A DNA stretch of 28,561 nucleotides from CAZKWY01 sp964556655. Lineage in GTDB: Bacteria > Patescibacteriota > Minisyncoccia > Portnoybacterales > UBA2143. The DNA is taken from the NCBI GenBank assembly GCA_964556655.1, contig CAZKWY010000009.1, positions 1-28,561 on the forward strand, given 5' to 3'. The position numbers and the translations under genes are program-made. A model generated the notes under the pieces. The model made no database searches and was not told the DNA's origin. It worked only from the letters and a program-made list of their open reading frames with translations. Of the stretch, positions 23,328 to 28,561 are shown piece after piece (positions within the stretch are counted from its first letter, which is position 1; the number at the start of each line of letters is the position of its first letter).

Positions 23328-25019
23328 ATGGAAAAAATGAGAGCCCCTCTGGCAATCGGCGGACTATTTTTTATAAATAGCGCCATCTTTTTTAATCTTG
23401 TTCTAGAAACTGCCAGCTGGAAAAAAATTGCCTATGGCGTAAAAATCAGCGGAGAACCACTCAAAGAAAGAACTTGCCAAAAAGCCCAAGAAGAGCTTGC
23501 CGAACGCTGGGATAAATTAATCAGCCAAAAGATAATCTTTATCTATCGAGACAGACAATGGACAGCCAGTCTGAATGAATTCGGCTTTGACTTTGACCAA
23601 TTATCAACCTTTGCCCAAGCTTATGAGATAGGAAGGAACGATAATTATCTAAAAAGCTTTTGGGGCAAGCTGATGGCATTGCTTGGAAATCACAACATTG
23701 CCCCAAAATATATCCTGGACAAAGAAAAATTCCAAAATTTCTCCAGCCAAATTTTTAGCGAAGTAGAACATCCTTCCCAAAACGCTGATTTGGAATTTGA
23801 CGAAGAAAAAGAAGAGTTTATCCCCGTTCCTTCTGCTTCCGGCACTGCCATAGACAAAGACCGCCTTCTCCATGAATTAAAAAATAGAATGAATCATTTC
23901 TCAACGCAGAAAATAGTTTTAGCCATCAGCACAAAACATCCCAGTATTGAAGATGACGAAGTCTCCTCCGCCCTCCAAAATGCCCAAACTATTCTTTCTC
24001 AAAACCCCTATCAGCTTGTTTTTGAGACAGGAACCTGGAAAATCTCAAGGAATCGCCTACTTGAATGGATAGACTTTAAGCCGGTCAAAGAAAAAGATTC
24101 TGACAATGAAATTTTAGGCTTTAATTTAAACACGGAAAAAGTAACTGCTTATCTTAATGAGATTGCCTCGGGCATAGACCAGCCCTCTACTGATGCCACG
24201 CTTGTTATTGAAGGCAAAAAAGCTGTCGCTTTCAATCCCGGCCAACCAGGCTTTGAAGTCAAAAGAGAAGCAACTATTGAAAAGTTTTTAGCCAATCTTT
24301 TGTCTGCTCCGCCTGTTAAAAAAACCTTTATCATTGCTGACAAGGCCTATCCAGAAACAGAGCTAAGCCAGACCAATAATTTAGGCATTGACGCTTTCTT
24401 AGCCCAAGGAACTTCCAATTTTTACGGCTCGCCCAAAAACAGAATTCACAACATCAAAACCGGCGCGGAGAAATTCAACGGCCTCATCTTGGAGCCAGGA
24501 GAAGAGTTTTCTTTTAACAGTCTTTTAGGCGGCAGCGACGCCGAACAAGGATTTTTGCCGGAATTAGTAATCAAAAACAAAAAAACCGTTCTTGAGTACG
24601 GAGGCGGCCTCTGCCAAGTTTCAACTACTGCCTTTAGAGCAGCTGTCAAGGCAGGGCTAGATATTACTGAAAGACAGGCTCACGCTTTCCCTGTCCAATA
24701 CTATAATCCCCAAGGCTTTGACGCCACTATTTACGAGCCTAAGCCAGATCTTCGTTTTGTCAATGACACGCCCGGACATCTTCTCATCCAAACTATTGTC
24801 AACAGCTATCAGCTAATTTTTAATTTCTACGGCACCGATGACAACAGAAAAGTCAATGTGAAAGGCCCCTATATCTTAGAAAGCAATGAAGACGGCTCTA
24901 TGAAAACAATCTTGACCGAAGAAGTCTGGCTTAATAGCAAGCTAATCAACAAAGAAACTTTCTATTCCAACTACAAATCGCCCGATCTTTACCCTATAGC
25001 GGGAAGCGAAGAGGAATAA
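23328..25019 (+). CDS. VanW-domain envelope protein with YoaR-like repeats
   Basis: 563 residues from ATG 23328; the earlier in-frame ATG (23289) lies in the terminator hairpin and is rejected. Residues 8-26 are a transmembrane anchor. Two YoaR-like domains follow: about 38-160, with VKISGEPLKERTCQKAQEELAE, and about 200-350, which contains DATLVIEGKKAVAFNPGQPG. The VanW domain is C-terminal (about 355-530), with FLAQGTSNFYGSPKNRIHNI, GLILEPGEEFSFNSLLG, GGGLCQVSTTAFRA, RQAHAFPVQYY and DATIYEP. The biochemical role of VanW is unknown; the fold suggests binding or modifying cell-wall material. It is convergent with the dipeptidase, only 3 nt apart, with no terminator between. Confidence 0.93.
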   Translation: MEKMRAPLAIGGLFFINSAIFFNLVLETASWKKIAYGVKISGEPLKERTCQKAQEELAERWDKLISQKIIFIYRDRQWTASLNEFGFDFDQLSTFAQAYEIGRNDNYLKSFWGKLMALLGNHNIAPKYILDKEKFQNFSSQIFSEVEHPSQNADLEFDEEKEEFIPVPSASGTAIDKDRLLHELKNRMNHFSTQKIVLAISTKHPSIEDDEVSSALQNAQTILSQNPYQLVFETGTWKISRNRLLEWIDFKPVKEKDSDNEILGFNLNTEKVTAYLNEIASGIDQPSTDATLVIEGKKAVAFNPGQPGFEVKREATIEKFLANLLSAPPVKKTFIIADKAYPETELSQTNNLGIDAFLAQGTSNFYGSPKNRIHNIKTGAEKFNGLILEPGEEFSFNSLLGGSDAEQGFLPELVIKNKKTVLEYGGGLCQVSTTAFRAAVKAGLDITERQAHAFPVQYYNPQGFDATIYEPKPDLRFVNDTPGHLLIQTIVNSYQLIFNFYGTDDNRKVNVKGPYILESNEDGSMKTILTEEVWLNSKLINKETFYSNYKSPDLYPIAGSEEE

Positions 25020-25022
25020 TCA

Positions 25023-26015
25023 TCAAAGATAAGCCAAAATTCTTTCCTCTGCATTACGATAAAAAACTTTTTCTATCTCTTTTTCTCTAAACCCTTTTTT
25101 AGCCAAAGCCGAAGCAAGATTTTTGACCCGAGAAACATCTTCTAATCCCTCTACTAGTTTCTTGGAAATAATACCGTCAAAATCGCTGCCAATAGCCAAG
25201 CAGCCTACTCCGCCTATTTTCTTCAAGTGAGTATATATTTTAACAATAACGTCCATTTTGTTATCCGATAAAAGATTAGGCGCGAAACAAACCCCAATTA
25301 ATCCGCCTTTTTGGCTGATTTTTTTTATCTGTTCGTCAGATAAATTTCTAAAATGATCGAAGTCATTTTTTATTCCGCCATGCGAGAACATAAACGGAGG
25401 GCTAATAACTTTTAACGCTTGGGCGAAAGACTCTCCGTTCAAATGAGCCAAATCTACAATTATCCCTAGCTCTTGAGCTTTTTTTAATGTCTGTCTGCCA
25501 AGTTTTGACAAACTGCCCTTTTTCTCTCCTGCTCCAGCCGCCAAAAGATTTTTTTCATTATGAGTTAGGCCAATAGATCTCACCCCTAAATGATAAGCTG
25601 TTTTTAGATTGATGAAATCTTTATCGATAAAATCCATGCCTTCAATATGCAAGAGAAAACCGATCTTTCTATTTTTTTTCAGAGCTAAATAATCTGACCT
25701 ATTCCTAACCAGCATCAATTCATCGCTTTTGTTAACTAGATCCAGATAGAAATTAATTTGTTTAAAGGTGGCCAAAGCGGCTTCTTGGGCAATAGCAGCT
25801 TTTTTGTTTTTAATTTCAAAAGGGCAAGACGCCGCAAAGATCAAACACGCGCCACTTTTTTTAAGCCGTGGCAAATCTGCCTGGTTGTTTACTGGCAGGT
25901 TAATCGCATTTCTTCCGTCATGATTATTATTTTGACTAAAAAAATCCTTCCCAGAAAGAATTAGACAGTTACTAGAAATATCCTGGTGTAAATCAATAAA
26001 TGGTCTTTTCTTCAT
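25023..26015 (-). CDS. Membrane dipeptidase-type zinc peptidase (M19)
   Basis: 330 residues. The M19 renal-dipeptidase fold hydrolyses dipeptides, often D-containing ones. All expected ligands are visible: H10-x-D12 (DLHQD), E125 (LLHIEGMDF), H191 (VDLAHLNG), H212 (MFSHGG) and D280 (GSDFDG). The segment FRNLSDEQIKKISQKGGLIGV is typical of the family. There is no signal peptide, so it should be cytoplasmic, perhaps recycling cell-wall-derived dipeptides, which is inference. A TAGACT six bases before the ATG could be its -10. The upstream neighbour ends in a strong terminator, so it must have its own promoter. Confidence 0.93.
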   Translation of the reverse strand: MKKRPFIDLHQDISSNCLILSGKDFFSQNNNHDGRNAINLPVNNQADLPRLKKSGACLIFAASCPFEIKNKKAAIAQEAALATFKQINFYLDLVNKSDELMLVRNRSDYLALKKNRKIGFLLHIEGMDFIDKDFINLKTAYHLGVRSIGLTHNEKNLLAAGAGEKKGSLSKLGRQTLKKAQELGIIVDLAHLNGESFAQALKVISPPFMFSHGGIKNDFDHFRNLSDEQIKKISQKGGLIGVCFAPNLLSDNKMDVIVKIYTHLKKIGGVGCLAIGSDFDGIISKKLVEGLEDVSRVKNLASALAKKGFREKEIEKVFYRNAEERILAYL

Positions 26016-26041
26016 AAAAATAGTCTAATTAATATTGTTTT

Positions 26042-26079
26042 AAAAATAAAGGGGAAGCAAGAAAATTTTCGCTTCCCCT
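26042..26079 (-). terminator. Terminator after the 397-residue orphan
   Basis: Minus strand: nine-bp stem AGGGGAAGC/GCTTCCCCT (26079-26071 with 26058-26050), loop containing GAAAATTTTC, then TTTATTTTTA. It separates the orphan from the dipeptidase. Confidence 0.85.
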
Positions 26080-26092
26080 ATAAATTAGATTA

Positions 26093-27286
26093 TCAAGCTA
26101 AGGCGAGCTTCCTTATCTCCCTTAGCCTTTCTTCGTCAACTGCCCATTCCGCCCAATGCTGACGCAGGGCCTTAGGCACCATCAGCACAGGGAGAAGATT
26201 TTCTCCGCATTGATAAAGTTCGCCACTCCTCCAATATTCGGCGTGAACCTCAAAACCGATGTAAACGCTTTCCGGAAATTGGCTAGTCATTATCAAGTAA
26301 AGAACTGCCTCTGCCGCTAGCTTTTCCTTAATTTCCTTTTTGCTAAGAAATTGGAAAATAGGAGGCGGATTCTTTTTGATAGAACTAGCCATCGCCCCCG
26401 CGCGAGATCTCCCTACCCGGATAGCTTCTTTGGCCAAGCTGGAATCGGCAAAGAGATCCCTTATCGGCCTTATAACCACCTTGGGGCAAAGCCGAGCAAA
26501 ATCAACGCTCAAATCCCACTGTTTTTGGAACAGATCTTGTCTGCCCCAAAAACCCTTTAAGACAGTGTCTTGAAGGCCATACTCTCTTAATGTTTCCATG
26601 TCATCAGGATGAAAGGTGAAGATCTCCATTCCCTTAATGGGGAGATCGTTAATCAGGGATGCCGCCGAAATTTTAACTTCTTCGTTAAGATTATCCACCA
26701 TGCCTGTCCGAGGGCCATTAGCGTGAAAACAGAAAGCCGAAATTACTCTAAGATGTCCGTTTGACTTGCTGATTTTTTCAACAGCCCCCTTAAGGCACTT
26801 CTGGTTAAGAGGCTCAAGAAAACGAAAAAAATCAACGGTAGCTTCATCCATCCCGAGAGACAATGTCCTTTTTCGCCAGTTGTCAAAAGTTTCCGATCTA
26901 TCTCCTGTTGGCGCGCATCCCCACGGACATTCGCATTTAGAAATTCCCGCAAACCATTCCACATACATACGATGGATGGTTTTAGCTGTTTCTTTAATGG
27001 TAACATGAGTTTTTTCGTTAGGATGCTGCCGAAAACATACGGGATAAAGGCTCATAGAAGCCCATGGAGGAATTATTCCTGCCTCTTCGAGGCGAGGAAC
27101 AGATAAACGCGCATGGCGTCCCGGGAAATGCAGCTCATTGTTCTTCCCGTTCAAAGAAAAAATGGCCACATCATTGGGTCCAGCAAAACCGCCTTCCCCT
27201 AAAACGAATGTTTCTGCCGCGCATTCTTTCTCAAGCAAACGCAAAACATCAACCCCTAGCCTGTCACTTTCATGAGTTACAAACAT
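26093..27286 (-). CDS. 397-residue protein of unknown function
   Basis: 397 residues from ATG 27286, with a perfect AAAAGGAGG about six bases upstream. No signal peptide or transmembrane helix is visible, so it is likely cytoplasmic. Points of note: a His- and Cys-rich block (CFRQHPNEKTHVTIKETAKTIH, residues about 84-105), a cysteine cluster C118-E-C120-PWG-C124, two buried segments (VISAFCFHAN, VYIGFEVHAEYW) and a charged C-terminus. The cluster could bind a metal, but no known motif such as a radical-SAM CxxxCxxC is present. It stands alone between two terminators. I do not recognise the family; by eye its codons are more G/C-rich than those of the pilus genes. Confidence 0.85.
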   Translation of the reverse strand: MFVTHESDRLGVDVLRLLEKECAAETFVLGEGGFAGPNDVAIFSLNGKNNELHFPGRHARLSVPRLEEAGIIPPWASMSLYPVCFRQHPNEKTHVTIKETAKTIHRMYVEWFAGISKCECPWGCAPTGDRSETFDNWRKRTLSLGMDEATVDFFRFLEPLNQKCLKGAVEKISKSNGHLRVISAFCFHANGPRTGMVDNLNEEVKISAASLINDLPIKGMEIFTFHPDDMETLREYGLQDTVLKGFWGRQDLFQKQWDLSVDFARLCPKVVIRPIRDLFADSSLAKEAIRVGRSRAGAMASSIKKNPPPIFQFLSKKEIKEKLAAEAVLYLIMTSQFPESVYIGFEVHAEYWRSGELYQCGENLLPVLMVPKALRQHWAEWAVDEERLREIRKLALA

Positions 27287-27340
27287 GCCTTCCTCCTTTT
27301 ATGGAATAAAGATTAAAAGAACTTATATCCTCCCTGCCTT

Positions 27341-27377
27341 AAAAATAAAAGCCGATCTGTCTTAACAGATCGGCTTT
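27341..27377 (-). terminator. Terminator between the gene-remnant region and the 397-residue orphan
   Basis: A 13-bp perfect stem with a CTTA loop (27377-27365 with 27360-27348), followed on the minus strand by TTTTATTTTT. The T run is only on the minus strand, so it ends transcription coming from the right. Confidence 0.85.
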
Positions 27378-27401
27378 GGCTTGATGAAAATTTTGTTTTT
27401 T

Positions 27402-27503
27402 CTATATTATTTTAATTTTCCTTAAACCAAAACCGACCTGGGGCGCCCAGATAATAAACAAGACGAATAGCAAGCAATAGGTTTTGATCTGGTCTAATTT
27501 CAT
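27402..27503 (-). CDS. Possible 33-residue single-helix membrane peptide
   Basis: ATG 27503 to TAG 27402, 33 codons. The peptide starts MKLDQIKTY, followed by a hydrophobic segment (CLLFVLFIIWAPQVGFG) and a basic end (LRKIKII). It lies 25 nt before a strong terminator on the same strand, and about 37 nt after a TTGACA. No clear Shine-Dalgarno exists (AAGA only). This may be a real small gene or a chance frame in AT-rich DNA; the charge layout (inside-out helix with basic end) is the only coding hint. Confidence 0.35.
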   Translation of the reverse strand: MKLDQIKTYCLLFVLFIIWAPQVGFGLRKIKII

Positions 27504-27577
27504 AATCTTAAAAACAAGCTTATTAAAAAATATCTAATCTGTCAACAGTTTTTTCCACAAGAAATCCACAGTTGATT

Positions 27578-27787
27578 TTACTGCTCTGCCTCTCCCGCTA
27601 TATCTTCTGCGGTATGTCGTTTATCAACGGTAGAAGCGCAAGGACAATATGGATTATAGTTGCCGAAAGCTTGAATTATGGAATAATCTTTTACCGGAAA
27701 CTGAAAATGATCAACTCGTGCTGATAAATTTGAGCAAGCAAACACAATTAGAAATAATCCTGCTACTGCAAAAAGCAGCCTATGCAT
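27578..27787 (-). pseudogene. Truncated secreted M23-peptidase-like protein
   Basis: 69 residues from ATG 27787, with a good Shine-Dalgarno (AGGAGG, eight bases). Residues 1-23 form a signal peptide (MHRLLFAVAGLFLIVFA). Then FQFPVKDYSIIQAFGNY and KRHTAEDIAG match the start of an M23 (LytM) domain, in which the H..xD motif binds zinc. The frame ends seven residues later (GEAEQ-stop), and the DNA after it shows no further M23 sequence in any minus-strand frame. An intact enzyme would need about 80 more residues including the HxH motif, so this is most likely a 3'-truncated gene; a short non-catalytic protein remains possible. Neighbouring ORFs are fragments as well. Confidence 0.6.
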
Positions 27788-27817
27788 CTCGTCATCCTCC
27801 TGCCACGACGGTTGATT

Positions 27818-28015
27818 TTAGTTCTCTAACAATTTCGTTGAAAAAACTATTTTATCAAACAACCCGTCTTTTTGATGATCATCATTTACATCAGTAATTC
27901 TGATAACTTTTTCCCCAGCATTTATAGAAACGATAGTATTCGGGACTTTTGCTAAAACACTCTTGAATTCTACGGCTTGAATCCTTTTTTTATATAGAAA
28001 CAGAAAATTATAAAT
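27818..28015 (-). pseudogene. C-terminal coding fragment without a start codon
   Basis: The frame is open for 65 codons between the TAG at 28016 and the TAA at 27818, with no ATG or GTG, and a TTG only near the end. The sequence looks protein-like (KSVLAKVPNTIVSINAGEKV, then RITDVNDDHQKDGLFDKI) rather than random. It is in the same frame as the preceding gene, directly after its stop. It may be the 3' end of a decayed or deleted gene. Read-through of UAG is unlikely because recG and tsaD use TAG as a normal stop. Confidence 0.4.
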
Positions 28016-28561
28016 CTATTTGGAACATTCTATAGATTTAGCGATTTGGATTAGCTCGGTTCTATTTGTTGCATTTACTGAATTTATTGCGACAATCGCA
28101 TCGGAACAGTCGACAAGAGCCAAATCATGCATCACATTGCCTGGTAGATCGTATCCAAAAACAACCTTTCTACCGTTATTAGTTTCAACAGTTGTCATAT
28201 TTTCTTCCAATAGGGGTATCTCCTTTATGTATTGATCAAAGGAGTCGAATGGCTTTTTCTCTCTGTATGATAGTTCTATATCACCTCTATATTCATATCC
28301 TCTTTCTTTCCCCACGGGATAGAATCCTATTGCTAATAGGGTGTGCGTGGCGAATTCATCAGTGTAAGCCTCCCAATACCACCCCTCCGGATACTTCACC
28401 TCAAACCCATACTCCTCATTCCTGTAGGTCTTCCAACCCGGAGTATCAATGTCCTTGTCTCCGGCATCGCTATTCGAAAGAATCTCTTGGTCGGGGAGGT
28501 GGGAGGTGTCCTCACTGACAGAATCAACGATCAGGGAGGAAATTCCTTGGCTAGCTCTATC
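28016..28561 (-). CDS. PsbP-like/WKTYxNEEYGFEVKYP-type protein (5' end outside window)
   Basis: 181 codons visible, open through the right edge, so the start lies outside. The visible N-terminal part is a Ser/Asp-rich linker (SEDTSHLPDQEILSNSDAGD), followed by WKTYRNEEYGFEVKYPEGWYW, a motif opening many small extracellular proteins of Parcubacteria with a PsbP-like fold. The rest (ELSYREKKPFDSFDQYIKEI, KVVFGYDLPGNVMHDLALVD, TELIQIAKSIECSK) agrees with an alternating beta-sheet domain ending in a helix. A signal peptide or lipobox is expected upstream but cannot be seen. The function is unknown. An internal ATG at 28399 is not the start, as coding continues above it. Confidence 0.8.
   Translation of the reverse strand, partial: DRASQGISSLIVDSVSEDTSHLPDQEILSNSDAGDKDIDTPGWKTYRNEEYGFEVKYPEGWYWEAYTDEFATHTLLAIGFYPVGKERGYEYRGDIELSYREKKPFDSFDQYIKEIPLLEENMTTVETNNGRKVVFGYDLPGNVMHDLALVDCSDAIVAINSVNATNRTELIQIAKSIECSK

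Noticed and set aside
28016..28018. UAG read-through joining the 28016 gene to the downstream fragment
   Set aside because: recG and tsaD end in TAG as normal stops, and the upstream protein ends naturally at SIECSK.

Overview
The window looks like part of a genome from a Candidate Phyla Radiation (Patescibacteria) bacterium, most likely Parcubacteria. I infer this from several things together: a compact type IV pilus operon with no secretin gene, a short two-helix membrane protein of a type I associate with Parcubacteria, a reduced valyl-tRNA synthetase, few Shine-Dalgarno sites, three tRNA genes without an encoded CCA end, and secreted proteins built from GLUG, BspA/DUF285 and tail-fibre-like repeats. 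UGA and UAG both serve as ordinary stops (dipeptidase ends in TGA; recG and tsaD end in TAG), which argues against the UGA-recoding CPR lineages.

Layout. Positions 1-3343 (minus) hold three surface or secreted proteins: a large one running off the left edge (signal peptide, seven GLUG motifs, a PKD-like domain, then BspA-type repeats), a tail-fibre-like protein, and a small anchored protein with a 16-residue tandem repeat. Positions 3400-12112 (minus) hold the pilus cluster. In transcription order from the right it is pilM, pilN, pilO, a small PilP-position protein, pilB, a CheY-like receiver, pilT, pilC, a major pilin with its own promoter and terminator, then pilD. comF diverges from pilM at 12159, so DNA uptake and pili sit side by side.

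Positions 12879-19253 hold tRNA-Ser(GCU), three GC-rich hairpins, a two-helix membrane protein, tRNA-Arg (anticodon reads GCG), recG flanked on both sides by a palindromic repeat family, a membrane glycosyltransferase (minus), a small secreted orphan, tRNA-Glu(UUC) (minus) and tsaD. Positions 19267-26015 hold an orphan gene (minus), a compact valS, a PrsW-like membrane protease, an Hsp20 chaperone, a VanW-domain protein and a convergent M19 dipeptidase. Positions 26093-28561 (minus) hold a 397-residue protein I do not recognise, a terminator, and a degraded stretch with a 33-codon ORF, a truncated M23-peptidase-like ORF and a C-terminal coding fragment. The last gene runs off the right edge.

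How the genes may work together (inference): the pilus motor, the adjacent repeat-rich surface proteins and ComF suggest an attachment and DNA-uptake locus suited to a surface-attached lifestyle. The strongest candidates for something undescribed are the BspA/GLUG surface gene set joined to the pilus cluster, the AAGGACTGTCC repeat family that brackets recG and supplies the tail of a neighbouring protein, and the recurrent promoter-to-start-codon spacing that predicts leaderless mRNAs.
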